Below, in pieces: positions 17,756-26,683 of a stretch of DNA of 40,457 nt (position 1 is the first letter of the stretch; each line of letters begins with the position of its first letter). Below the pieces are notes generated by a model, which searched no databases, had not been told where the DNA came from, and worked only from the letters and a program-made list of their open reading frames with translations. A program made the position numbers and the translations under genes. The DNA comes from Parcubacteria group bacterium Greene0416_39 (GTDB taxonomy: Bacteria; Patescibacteriota; Minisyncoccia; Minisyncoccales; UBA10102), in contig VMEU01000001.1 in NCBI GenBank assembly GCA_007375675.1, positions 1-40,457 of the forward strand, read 5' to 3'.

Positions 17756-17837
17756 ATAATGCTAATTTACGAATGATATGCGAATGCCGCGAATACTCGT
17801 ATTTGTACATTCGCAGTCATTTGTTGATTTGCATTAT
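17756..17837 (-). mobile_element. MITE-like near-palindromic element, copy C (82 bp)
   Basis: ATAATGCTAATTTACGAATGATATGCGAATGCCGCGAATACTCGTATTTGTACATTCGCAGTCATTTGTTGATTTGCATTAT. Confidence 0.85.
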
Positions 17838-18274
17838 TCTATCGGTTCACGGTACGTATCCGGCCCAGATGGCTTCTCTTCTTTCCTCGGCCGTTCTCCT
17901 TCCTCACCAGACGGCTGGGGGGTAACGATTTTCGCGGATACCTCAATTTCCATCTTGTGGAGCTGCTCCAGCGCTGGCTTCACAGGATAGAACACCAGGC
18001 GGTTGATCTCGCGAGCAATCAACTCTGCCACATCCTTTTTAACTCCTAACGTTTCTATTTTTGCTGAGAATTCTTGAGGGAGTACCAAACCAATCAAAAC
18101 TTGCCCGGTTAACTCCACAATTTCCCCGAGATGTTCCGTTGCCTCGTATTTTTGGCAGATTTCGTAGATATTGTCTCCTGTTTCTTGCGCCCAAAGAACA
18201 TCCTTAAGCTCTTGGGGAAGCTTTTCGTAGAGTTTCCAGAATTGCTCTTTTTGATCTTTGTTTATCGTAGCCAT
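17834..18274 (-). CDS. Hypothetical T4SS-locus protein
   Basis: First gene of the minus-strand operon; its TAA stop overlaps the end of element C. Confidence 0.65.
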   Translation of the reverse strand: MATINKDQKEQFWKLYEKLPQELKDVLWAQETGDNIYEICQKYEATEHLGEIVELTGQVLIGLVLPQEFSAKIETLGVKKDVAELIAREINRLVFYPVKPALEQLHKMEIEVSAKIVTPQPSGEEGERPRKEEKPSGPDTYREPIE

Positions 18275-18302
18275 TGACAATTTTTTGAATATATGCTATT
18301 AT
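18274..18302 (+). promoter_or_regulatory. Consensus sigma70-type promoter
   Basis: TTGACA-17-TATTAT. Confidence 0.75.
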
Positions 18303-18336
18303 ATTTACAGCTTGGAAGTGAAATATGGAGGTTAAC

Positions 18337-18603
18337 ATGTTCTACCTATTCGGACTCAAGTTCGGGACTCCACCCACCCCGCCGACCCCCGTACCTACCC
18401 CGACCCCGACCCCCACACCCACCCCAACCCCCACGCCGCCGGCGAACCCATATACCCAGGAGTTGGAGCTACTCGACGACGAGTTTCGAGATGTGTCTCA
18501 GCGGCTGACGCTTGCGCTCCGCTATCAGCGTCTCAAACGTATGGAGGATAGAGCAAAGAGCGTTGAGAAGGAAGCGGGCATCGCTCCAAAGGCGACCACC
18601 TAA
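18337..18603 (+). CDS. Small protein with (Pro-Thr)n repeat and charged C-terminus
   Basis: ATGGAGGTTAAC SD before ATG; TPPTPPTPVPTPTPTPTPTPTPTPP. Confidence 0.75.
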   Translation: MFYLFGLKFGTPPTPPTPVPTPTPTPTPTPTPTPPANPYTQELELLDDEFRDVSQRLTLALRYQRLKRMEDRAKSVEKEAGIAPKATT

Positions 18604-18624
18604 CTAAGCGGGGGGTTGCTAACC

Positions 18625-18670
18625 AGGGAGGTAGATCGACTCTTGTCGTGTCCGCCTCCCTTTCATTTTT
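18625..18670 (+). terminator. Intrinsic terminator
   Basis: AGGGAGG...CCTCCCT followed by TTCATTTTT. Confidence 0.7.
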
Positions 18671-18692
18671 GTAAAAGTTCCGTCACATTCTC

Positions 18693-21386
18693 TTAAGGTC
18701 TTGTTCTTCGTCTCTGTTGAGTGCCTCCCATCAATCCTTCGATCTGGTCCCATACTGCCTTTAAGCCGGCGTCTTTTTCTACCACAGTTTCTTTAAATGT
18801 TGTCAATTGATCTTCCGCCCCTTGGACTTCATTGCGCAAGGCGTTGATCTGTGCGCGAAAGGCGTTGATCTGTGCTTGAGGCATCCCTACTTGGCTTGTT
18901 GCAGCTTCAGTAAGTTTTCTTTGAGCTTCTCTCCTGCTTTGCATAAGTTTCGCTGCATTTTCTAAGATTGGTTTTTGAGCTTGGTTCTGTTCAATCAGTT
19001 TCTTTACGCGCTCGCTCGTTTCAAATACCTGAAAACTTGTAGTTACCTGACCATTAAAGTCTTTCATCTGGTTTCCTCCGGTAAAAGGTAGAGCCCTGCC
19101 AGCAGGGGTTGTTTGAAAAGCGCGAAATAACGCCTCGTTCTCCTTGAAAAATTTACGCGCCCCCTCCGGAGTACTTACTGCTTGATTGATCCCCCCAATA
19201 CCATTGAAGATCTCATTTTCTATGTCCGCCTCAAAAGTATTATGTATAGCTTGGATGGAACCTAATGTTTGCTTCTGCAGCGCAAGTCTCATTGGGAGCG
19301 ACCTCACCGATGCTGAACGCATTCTGGCAAAATCAGCTGGTTTTAGTTCTGCTCCGTGTACCATAGCAGCTGCGGTATCATTCTTAAACTTCTCTAATTC
19401 CTCTGTCGTTAGTAGGTCTCCAGGCTCTTTTTTGAGCTTAAGCCGCGCCTCAATTGTAATGTCTTCTTCCTTAACCTTGTCTTGCAGCTCTTTTCGTACA
19501 TCCTCAATCTTTTTTTTCATTTTTTCTTGACCCTCCAAGGTTGGCTCAAAGCTTATCTTGAGCCCGCTGGATATACGCGCTGGGTTGTAGTCCATCCAGG
19601 TTCCCACTTCTCTTCTATAACGAGCGTCTCCCCCCAGTTTTTCTGCATCTTCTTGTGCTTGTTGTTCTGCTCCAGGTTCGTATTTAATTGTGTCATTTTT
19701 AATCATTCTAGCCCAAAGCTTTGCTCGCTCTCCTATATCGCCCTTGCTTTTAAGATACTCAGCTTGCTGCAAACTACTCATTTCGTCAAATTCTTTTGGT
19801 ATTGAGTACTCGCGAGTTCGCGCAGCAACTTTCAACAGCTCTCCTCCCCAAACGCGGGATGGCGCTCGCATAGCCCATCCGAGCGGCCTTGTTGCTACTC
19901 CCAGCGGGCCCGGAAGCCCAGCAAGTTTTTTGTCAGCATCCTCGCCAAAACCTAAAACCCTTTGTGTCCCAAGCGCAAGCTTTTCTCGTACGTTTCTTCC
20001 TATTCCAGTGTTTGCTAATCGGCCAGGCATGCTCCTCCCCAACTTATTTGCTCCCTGTATTATGCCTTGTGCGCCAGCTGGAGCCATGGCCATGCTCATT
20101 GTTATTCCGGTAAAGAGCAGGAAAAGCGTAGTGAATGGAGCAAGAAAATTGCTCAGCGCCCCTATCGTAGGACCAGTTGGAACTTTGCCACTCTCTAGTG
20201 TAAGGCTTGCAAGATACAGGAAGAACGACAATGGGATTCCGAAGAGAGACCACTGAATAAGTTGTTTCCACCAGTCAGTGAAAAATCTTCTCGTGGCAGG
20301 AAGGATATAGGCGGCAAACGCCAAAGGAGAAACAATTGCAAGCGTCCACAAAACAATGGTTCTTAGCCCAAATGCGATCATCACGCCTGCAAAGATGAAA
20401 GAGGAAATAAAATAGTAAATAATCTTTACAATGTTAAGGCCAATACTAGACGTTTCAGCACTCAAAGAAGGAATGTCTGCTGCACTCCACTTTGCTCCAG
20501 CTGCAAGATCGAGAAAGTTGTTCGTAATAATATTGCCAACGTCCGTAACAAGGCCAACAAGAACTCCGCTGAAGTTCACGAGCAGAGCAACGAGAAGAAG
20601 TATTGGAAGAGTTTTTTGAAGTTGGTATGCCTGGAGACGCAAAATCGTTGCCAAACCAATAAACGCCAAGATGAGAATGAAAAAGTTGTTTGTTAGATTG
20701 CGAACCGTGGTCCACGCATTTTGCACAAATTGAGGAGAAGCGGTATTGCTTGGGCTTACTGGCATGCCCATAAAAGACTCAATAACGAGTATCATTGCTT
20801 TCTGAAGCAATCCCGTTAGTTCCCCTAGCAAGCCTGCGAATGTCTTAACCAAGACGCTAAGGATCGCGGCCCCAACGTTATTAACTGCGTTGAAAACCTT
20901 ACTCACCCAGCACCCAACATCGAACCATCTACCGCAATCTTTTTCCGCAGTCCTTCCTAATTCTTCGGGAGTCCGGAAGGCGGTTCCTTTTTCTTCTGCC
21001 GCCACTTCTAGTTGCCTTGGAGTAAGGGGGGGGCTTTTAAGTTTAAGGGAGACTCCGCCGCATGTAGCATCTTTATCTTCTGCGGCAACGCAATAGAGAC
21101 CTGTTGCATCCACTCCAGAAAATATAATGCGCGCTGGAATGCCAATAGCTTCACGGCATGCCTCTACGCAACCTTCTTGGATTACTGGACTCGGGTGGCT
21201 TTTTAGAACAATCTCATTGCATTCGGCGATGAGAGTTGTTTTATCTGGGGGTTTGCAATTGTTTTTTGTGTCTGCTGCGCTAACCAGTGTTGGCGTGAAA
21301 GTAAAAGCAACCAGAAAAACTGTTGCTGACGCAACAAAAATTAGAGTAGACGCCCACAAGAGTTTTCTCTCGCACCCCACAGTCAT
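18693..21386 (-). CDS. Large TrbL/VirB6-like polytopic membrane protein
   Basis: Signal peptide, multiple TM segments in the middle, charged coiled C-terminal region; ATG at 21386. Confidence 0.75.
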   Translation of the reverse strand: MTVGCERKLLWASTLIFVASATVFLVAFTFTPTLVSAADTKNNCKPPDKTTLIAECNEIVLKSHPSPVIQEGCVEACREAIGIPARIIFSGVDATGLYCVAAEDKDATCGGVSLKLKSPPLTPRQLEVAAEEKGTAFRTPEELGRTAEKDCGRWFDVGCWVSKVFNAVNNVGAAILSVLVKTFAGLLGELTGLLQKAMILVIESFMGMPVSPSNTASPQFVQNAWTTVRNLTNNFFILILAFIGLATILRLQAYQLQKTLPILLLVALLVNFSGVLVGLVTDVGNIITNNFLDLAAGAKWSAADIPSLSAETSSIGLNIVKIIYYFISSFIFAGVMIAFGLRTIVLWTLAIVSPLAFAAYILPATRRFFTDWWKQLIQWSLFGIPLSFFLYLASLTLESGKVPTGPTIGALSNFLAPFTTLFLLFTGITMSMAMAPAGAQGIIQGANKLGRSMPGRLANTGIGRNVREKLALGTQRVLGFGEDADKKLAGLPGPLGVATRPLGWAMRAPSRVWGGELLKVAARTREYSIPKEFDEMSSLQQAEYLKSKGDIGERAKLWARMIKNDTIKYEPGAEQQAQEDAEKLGGDARYRREVGTWMDYNPARISSGLKISFEPTLEGQEKMKKKIEDVRKELQDKVKEEDITIEARLKLKKEPGDLLTTEELEKFKNDTAAAMVHGAELKPADFARMRSASVRSLPMRLALQKQTLGSIQAIHNTFEADIENEIFNGIGGINQAVSTPEGARKFFKENEALFRAFQTTPAGRALPFTGGNQMKDFNGQVTTSFQVFETSERVKKLIEQNQAQKPILENAAKLMQSRREAQRKLTEAATSQVGMPQAQINAFRAQINALRNEVQGAEDQLTTFKETVVEKDAGLKAVWDQIEGLMGGTQQRRRTRP

Positions 21387-21421
21387 TAAAACATTATACC
21401 ACAGATAAATTCCATGCAAAG

Positions 21422-21459
21422 AAAAAGGGCGCCGTGGTTTTAATACGTCGCCCCGCCCT
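21422..21459 (-). terminator. Intrinsic terminator
   Basis: Minus strand AGGGCG...CGCCCTTTTTC. Confidence 0.6.
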
Positions 21460-21486
21460 ACTCTCGGATGCCATAGGTCCCAAGGG

Positions 21487-22335
21487 CTACTGAAGAAGCT
21501 TGAAGGGCTCGTTGTCCGCCTTTTTGAGCTCTACTTCAAAGGATTTCTGGGTCCAGAACTTTGCCTCACCTAGAGAAAAAGCCTTTATCCTCCAATCGTC
21601 AGAGGATGCTTTATAGAGCCGGAGCTCTATCGGCCAGAATTCAGTGCCGGTTTCGTGAGCTTCGGGTGGCGAGACGAAGATAGCCGTTCCGGCATAGTTG
21701 ACGTCCAGCTCAGCCTCCCTGGAGCTGACGAAGTTACCGTTCAGCAGATGACGTAGACTCCCGATCAGTAGCCAGTCGTCATCCGTACGTTGTTCCAAGG
21801 CCTGACGGAGTCTGTATAAGTCGTGACGTTCTTGATCGACGCGGAGGTCACCTTCGTACCAATCTGGTGGGGGCACCGTTTTGTTGATAGCTGCAGCAAC
21901 GAATGCAACCACCACATTAGAAGAAGAAGGTGTGATCTGGGAGAGTTTGTACTTCCCAGATGCGAACTCCTTTCCCGTTACGCGCGGGACAGTGCTTTCT
22001 GACGCGGCTGCCTGTTGTGGAGCAGCAGGCGCAGCTGGCTGCTGCGCCGGTGCAATGGGCGCGGCAGGCGCAGGCGCTGCGACAGGCGCGGCTATTGGCG
22101 CTACAGCTGCAGCGGGCGAAGTAGAAGAAGAAGTAGTAGTAGAGACATTGTCTCCATCCCCACCCAGCAGTACCGCAAGAGCTACGGCACAGATAACGAC
22201 CAGCAGTACTCCTCCGAGAGCGACACCCCATTTCTGGTTCCTTCGCAACCAACTTGGAGTTGGCGGTGGTACTCCCCCCTCCCCTAAAGGAGATGGTGCC
22301 GTAGTAACCTTTGGCTTTGTATCCGTTGTCGCCAT
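21487..22335 (-). CDS. Hypothetical single-TM protein with Ala/Pro-rich linker
   Basis: AAGGAGGTGTTAAA SD; WLRRNQKWGVALGGVLLVVICAVALAVLL TM; PIAAPVAAPAPAAPIAPAQQPAAPAAP. Confidence 0.75.
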   Translation of the reverse strand: MATTDTKPKVTTAPSPLGEGGVPPPTPSWLRRNQKWGVALGGVLLVVICAVALAVLLGGDGDNVSTTTSSSTSPAAAVAPIAAPVAAPAPAAPIAPAQQPAAPAAPQQAAASESTVPRVTGKEFASGKYKLSQITPSSSNVVVAFVAAAINKTVPPPDWYEGDLRVDQERHDLYRLRQALEQRTDDDWLLIGSLRHLLNGNFVSSREAELDVNYAGTAIFVSPPEAHETGTEFWPIELRLYKASSDDWRIKAFSLGEAKFWTQKSFEVELKKADNEPFKLLQ

Positions 22336-22504
22336 TTTAACACCTCCTTTTGGTGTGGCGCTCTATCCCTAAAAGTTGCCTTAGTAGAAACTACCTATAC
22401 CATACCCCATTTCTTGCCTGTCTGTCAACCTTTTTCAGTTTATGATACTCGTAAGGGCCTTGGGTCTTGAGCAATACTATGAATGGTGGTATGATGGGTT
22501 TATT

Positions 22505-22762
22505 ATGTTTCAAGAATTTTTAACTTCATATTTACAAAAAGCCCGATACGAACTCATTGATCAAGGCAAAACTTATTACGGAGAGATTCGCGAATTAACA
22601 GGAGTTTGGGCTGCAGGGAAAACATTGAAAGAATGCAGAAAAAATCTTCTCGATACGTTGGAGGGATGGGTACTGCTAAGATTGAGAAAAGAATTGCCTA
22701 TCCCTAATTTCAAAATTCCTTTCAAGAAAATGCTTCTCGACAGGACGTATGCCAAAGCTTGA
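22505..22762 (+). CDS. HicB-like antitoxin
   Basis: YYGEIRELTGVWAAGKTLKECRKNLLDTLEGWVLLRL; directly upstream of hicA-like ORF. Confidence 0.82.
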   Translation: MFQEFLTSYLQKARYELIDQGKTYYGEIRELTGVWAAGKTLKECRKNLLDTLEGWVLLRLRKELPIPNFKIPFKKMLLDRTYAKA

Positions 22763-22964
22763 GTCGATTTTCTGGAGGAAGTTGGTCCACAGGCTCAAAA
22801 GTTTTGGATTTGAGGGTCCTTTTCAGTCCGCAAAACATCCCTATATAATAAAGAGAGATCTTACTCTTACCATCCCAAATCCTCATTCGGAAGATATCAG
22901 CGTTGATCTTCTTTCCAAAATACTCAAGCAGGCCGGGATATCGAAAAAAGAATGGAGGTTTTAG
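22749..22964 (+). CDS. HicA-like mRNA interferase toxin
   Basis: WRKLVHRLKSFGFEGPFQSAKHPYIIKRDLTLTIPNPHSEDISVDLLSKILKQAGIS. Confidence 0.85.
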   Translation: MPKLESIFWRKLVHRLKSFGFEGPFQSAKHPYIIKRDLTLTIPNPHSEDISVDLLSKILKQAGISKKEWRF

Positions 22965-23014
22965 AACGGAATATCATACCACTTGCCGTAGAACTTGATG
23001 TTGAAGCCCGCTAT

Positions 23015-23779
23015 TTACAACCACCTTTTCAGCCAATGTTCGGTGATGGCAATGGTTTGTTTTTGGATGCCGGGTTTGCCGGTAAATTCGTGGCTGAGCT
23101 CTTTAAGGATCTTTATTTCAGCTTTACCGCCGGTCTCTTTTCTCGCTTTTTCTCCCTCGGAGATAGGTACCGTATCATCCGCTTCACCATAGAGAAGGCC
23201 GAGCGGAATTTTGAGCTTTCGCAGAGCTTTTCTTGAGTTATACTTCATACTATCTTTTATATAAGTATCGTATTGAATAGTGTAGCCCTCCCCAAAATGA
23301 AGGAATCCTTTGCGCTCCGCTTCTTCTAGCCACGTTTTTGAAGCGAAATCTTTGTAATCAGAGAACCTGCCCATCCACGATATCAGTGTTTTTACGCGAT
23401 TATCTTTTGTAGCATAAAATAAAGCAATATATGCCCCCTGACTGTGGCCGATAAGAGCAATGCGATTGTCATCGACCTCCTTTCTTTTAGCGAGCACGCC
23501 AACTACCGTCTCCAAATCACTGAGCATTGAAGTGATGGTTTGCTGTTCGAAGACGCCATCGGAATTACCGTTGCCGCGAAAGTCGAATCGGAAGACCGCG
23601 TATCCTTTCTTTGCCAAATCGTTGGCTGCGTTTGTGAAAAACGCATTCCACGTTCCCAAGTGATTGCCGGTCCAACCATGGCAAAGCACTACAAGCGGTG
23701 CCTTTCCTTTCCGCTTTTCGGGCAGGTGCAATATTCCAAAAATCCGTTGCCCTTTGTTTTTCAAAATAAGTGGTTCCAT
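23015..23779 (-). CDS. Alpha/beta hydrolase
   Basis: VVLCHGWTGN, FDFRGNGNSDG, LIGHSQGAYIALFYA, GEADDTVP, LSHEF. Confidence 0.9.
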   Translation of the reverse strand: MEPLILKNKGQRIFGILHLPEKRKGKAPLVVLCHGWTGNHLGTWNAFFTNAANDLAKKGYAVFRFDFRGNGNSDGVFEQQTITSMLSDLETVVGVLAKRKEVDDNRIALIGHSQGAYIALFYATKDNRVKTLISWMGRFSDYKDFASKTWLEEAERKGFLHFGEGYTIQYDTYIKDSMKYNSRKALRKLKIPLGLLYGEADDTVPISEGEKARKETGGKAEIKILKELSHEFTGKPGIQKQTIAITEHWLKRWL

Positions 23780-23848
23780 AATTATTAAGGGGTACTTGCG
23801 ACTTTCATTGATGTCGCTTTCCCCCTAATGTTTTGCGGCTAGGCTAGG

Positions 23849-24022
23849 TTACCTGCCTCTTCCGCCGCCCTTGCCACCGCCAGAGCGGGGACCACCACCG
23901 CCGTGGCCGTTCGAGCCGCTTCGGCCGCCGCCTTGGGAACTGGATCCTCCCTTGCTCCCTCCGCCGGAATTGCCGCCGCCCTTGCTTCCTCCGCCGCTTC
24001 GTCCGCCTTGTCCACCAGCCAT
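23849..24022 (-). CDS. 57-aa glycine/arginine-rich protein
   Basis: MAGGQGGRSGGGSKGGGNSGGGSKGGSSSQGGGRSGSNGHGGGGPRSGGGKGGGRGR*; GGGAGG SD; below ORF cutoff. Confidence 0.75.
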   Translation of the reverse strand: MAGGQGGRSGGGSKGGGNSGGGSKGGSSSQGGGRSGSNGHGGGGPRSGGGKGGGRGR

Positions 24023-24065
24023 AATTGGCCTCCCGTAATATAAGATTTGCTCAGCAGTGAGCTAC

Positions 24066-24096
24066 TTTATAGTACCAAGCACGAGAGTATTGTCAA
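24066..24096 (-). promoter_or_regulatory. sigma70-type promoter for the Gly-rich gene
   Basis: TTGACA-16/19-TACTATAAA on the minus strand. Confidence 0.65.
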
Positions 24097-24150
24097 CCCC
24101 GCACCTTCGTGGGCTACACTAATAGCGCGCAGATTTCAACAAATGCTCGG

Positions 24151-26643
24151 CTACTTAAACGGAACTTCATACCAATGTCCGTAGAACTTAATATTGAACC
24201 CAACTAAACCGAGAAGAATATTGAGAAAAAGCCATGAGAATAGGAGAATGAGCACGCCTATTCCAACTGCTTTCCACATGGCCCTCACTTTTGTCATAAC
24301 GTCTGGGCCGCCAAAAGAGAAAAATATGATTGCTCCGGTAGCTATTGCCATGAGAACAACAATAATTAAGCTAAGCTTCCACAAAGCAAAATCAATGAGG
24401 TTACGAATAAGAAGAAAGATGTGTTCAATACCGCAAGGTTTTCTTTCGTCAGCACCGCCAGGAGCATCATTTCCTCTGTCGCAGGGAACCAGGCCGCCGC
24501 TGGGCGCGAGAAGTTTTTCTACAGACAAAGCAGAAATCGTAGATGCCCCAGCTTCTTTGCAGTCGCTATCAATACACGCTTGCACCGCGAGCGTATAGTT
24601 TCCCAAACAGCGAAATCTCACTGTCGCCCCATTTTCTGCAATAATTTGATGCGCAGCCTCATACGTCTTTTTACATTCAGTAGAAGCTTCTTCTGGCCCT
24701 GGAGAGAGAAACGTTAGCGTATAGGAGTAGAAGTTCCCGCTAAATACCGTGCCCCAAGAGATGCGCGTAGAGGGTTCAAATTCTTTTTGTCCTGGGGCTG
24801 GGACACTGAGTGGAGGCGCTGCAAGGGTCACAGTGGTAAAACTTCCTGAAGCTTCAGGTCCGCACACATTTGCGAGTTTATCTGCGCATGTTTTCACTGC
24901 CCACGAATACGGAGTTTTGGTTTTCAGCGCAGGGTACTGGAGCGTAGTTTCAGATTTTTCGCTCACAATTCTTGCGTTGGGCGCAACAACAATCTGGTAG
25001 GAAGCTGCGCCGTCAGCATCATTCCAACCAAGAGTAAGAGGGATGCCGGCAACTCCTTCTTGCAATGAGAAAACGTTTAGACTTTTTGGTTGTGCTCCTG
25101 TGGTAGTGAATTGCTGCTCACTACTCCACGGAATGATTCCCTCGTCATCGATGTCTTTCTTATTTTTGCAGTCCTCAATATCTTTAGATGTTGGAGCTCC
25201 TCCGCACGGAGCCACTTTCCACTGATAGGGAGTAGTAAGCGCGAGTCCCTGCCAAATGCTTCCAAGCGGAAGCTGATTGTTTTGGATAAAGAAATCCTTT
25301 TCTTGCAAGACCGATCCTTTAGCATCCTTTAATGGTCCTTTGATATGAACGACATAGTGAGTTGCGAATACACGGTGTTGCCATTGAAGCGCGTCCGTCA
25401 TGTTCACAAAAGAACCTGATGAGGGGGATAGGTTTATTGGAGCTTTGAGTTCTCCTCCCGGAACAACCTTCCAAAGCTGGCTCAAGATTCCACATTGTTT
25501 TGCTTGTGAATCTGTGCAGGCCCCAATTTCCCAAAAATAGGAGGCGCCCCTTCCAAGTCGGTTGACACCGCCCCTTAAGGAAGAATCAGAATACGTTGTT
25601 TTTTCCCTTGAAGACGTGCCAGTTAGAAGTACCTTAGTTCCTTGCGTGCCGTCTGCTTTGACTTCATACGCATTGAGAGTATATGATTTTACAGAAGAAT
25701 CAGGATACTCGCACCAGTTAAATTCTGCAGGAAAGTGTGTTGCTGCGTTTTCTTTGCCTTCCCAGTCAGGGTCGTAGGGAGAAAGGAGCTGGGGCGCGGG
25801 GCTCGTTGTAAAAGGAAGAGTTCCTGTTGCTCCGCAGGGTCCGTTTGCGCAGGCCTGAACTTGAAAATTATAGGAAGTTTGAGAAGCAAGTTTGCATTCA
25901 TCTTCATCAACCACGATATCGTGTTTTGCTGCAGGCACCGTATCTGTCGTAGGCAAAAGAGCCGCAGGCACTTCGTATTTGTAGGTTTCTACGCTGCAGA
26001 CAGAACCATCGGGGTTGGGATTTGCTGCAAGCTCCTGTTCAACGTTGTCTTTCCAGCCAAAGTTCACCGGGAGCTTTGGCTTTTTCTCGTCGTCAAAAAC
26101 GTTTTTTGGCGAGAGTGAGTTGTCATTGAGCGGTTTTATTTCAGGCGCAGGATAGCATTGGCCAGAGCATTGGTAGGCTGGAGGGCTTTGGCTCCAGCTG
26201 TTGCCGCTCGCCGGGCATATTTGATACTTCCCAGCCCTGCTGAATTCCCCTTCGTCGTTATAAAACGGGCCACCGATAATAGATGTGATGCTGGAGCTAC
26301 CACCTCCACCGCACCCGTCGTCACAACTCTCCGTTGTCGTTTCGCACGTAAAGGACTCTGTTGCCTGTTTTATGGCCCCTCCATTTTTGCCGCACGCATT
26401 GTTGAGGCATTGATACACCGTCTCAAGTCCTTTTCCCTTATGAACATTACATTTAAAAGGGTCCGAGGTGCTCGAAGAACAAGATAGAGGTCCGGGGTCA
26501 CATTTTAACAGTGCTTCGGGTGGCGCGCACGGCTCTTCAAAACAAGGAGGCGACTCTTCTGTCTGCTGGGGGAGTGCAGGAGAAACAACTGCAAAAGCAT
26601 CAGCAAAAGAGAGCAAGAGAAAAATAGTCAAAGCGATTCTCAT
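24151..26643 (-). CDS. Large secreted Fn3-like repeat protein with C-terminal TrbC/VirB2-like TM pair
   Basis: Signal peptide; repeated YxWxVxxC and xFTT motifs; C-terminal LIRNLIDFALWKLSLIIVVLMAIATGAIIFFSFGGPDVMTKVRAMWKAVGIGVLILLFSWLFLNIL. Confidence 0.75.
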   Translation of the reverse strand: MRIALTIFLLLSFADAFAVVSPALPQQTEESPPCFEEPCAPPEALLKCDPGPLSCSSSTSDPFKCNVHKGKGLETVYQCLNNACGKNGGAIKQATESFTCETTTESCDDGCGGGGSSSITSIIGGPFYNDEGEFSRAGKYQICPASGNSWSQSPPAYQCSGQCYPAPEIKPLNDNSLSPKNVFDDEKKPKLPVNFGWKDNVEQELAANPNPDGSVCSVETYKYEVPAALLPTTDTVPAAKHDIVVDEDECKLASQTSYNFQVQACANGPCGATGTLPFTTSPAPQLLSPYDPDWEGKENAATHFPAEFNWCEYPDSSVKSYTLNAYEVKADGTQGTKVLLTGTSSREKTTYSDSSLRGGVNRLGRGASYFWEIGACTDSQAKQCGILSQLWKVVPGGELKAPINLSPSSGSFVNMTDALQWQHRVFATHYVVHIKGPLKDAKGSVLQEKDFFIQNNQLPLGSIWQGLALTTPYQWKVAPCGGAPTSKDIEDCKNKKDIDDEGIIPWSSEQQFTTTGAQPKSLNVFSLQEGVAGIPLTLGWNDADGAASYQIVVAPNARIVSEKSETTLQYPALKTKTPYSWAVKTCADKLANVCGPEASGSFTTVTLAAPPLSVPAPGQKEFEPSTRISWGTVFSGNFYSYTLTFLSPGPEEASTECKKTYEAAHQIIAENGATVRFRCLGNYTLAVQACIDSDCKEAGASTISALSVEKLLAPSGGLVPCDRGNDAPGGADERKPCGIEHIFLLIRNLIDFALWKLSLIIVVLMAIATGAIIFFSFGGPDVMTKVRAMWKAVGIGVLILLFSWLFLNILLGLVGFNIKFYGHWYEVPFK

Positions 26644-26683
26644 TCTTTTATTGTATACCCTGTAGTAGAACTTTTGCAAAGTT

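Noticed and set aside
18370-18440. Repetitive CCGACCCC-type sequence as a possible CRISPR or minisatellite
   Set aside because: It is a coding (Pro-Thr)n tract in an SD-led ORF; no spacer structure. No CRISPR array was seen anywhere in the window.
19690-20256. 188-aa plus-strand ORF (and other plus-strand ORFs in 19-26 kb)
   Set aside because: Antisense to long well-supported membrane/secreted protein genes; low-complexity Ser/Pro composition is typical of antisense frames.
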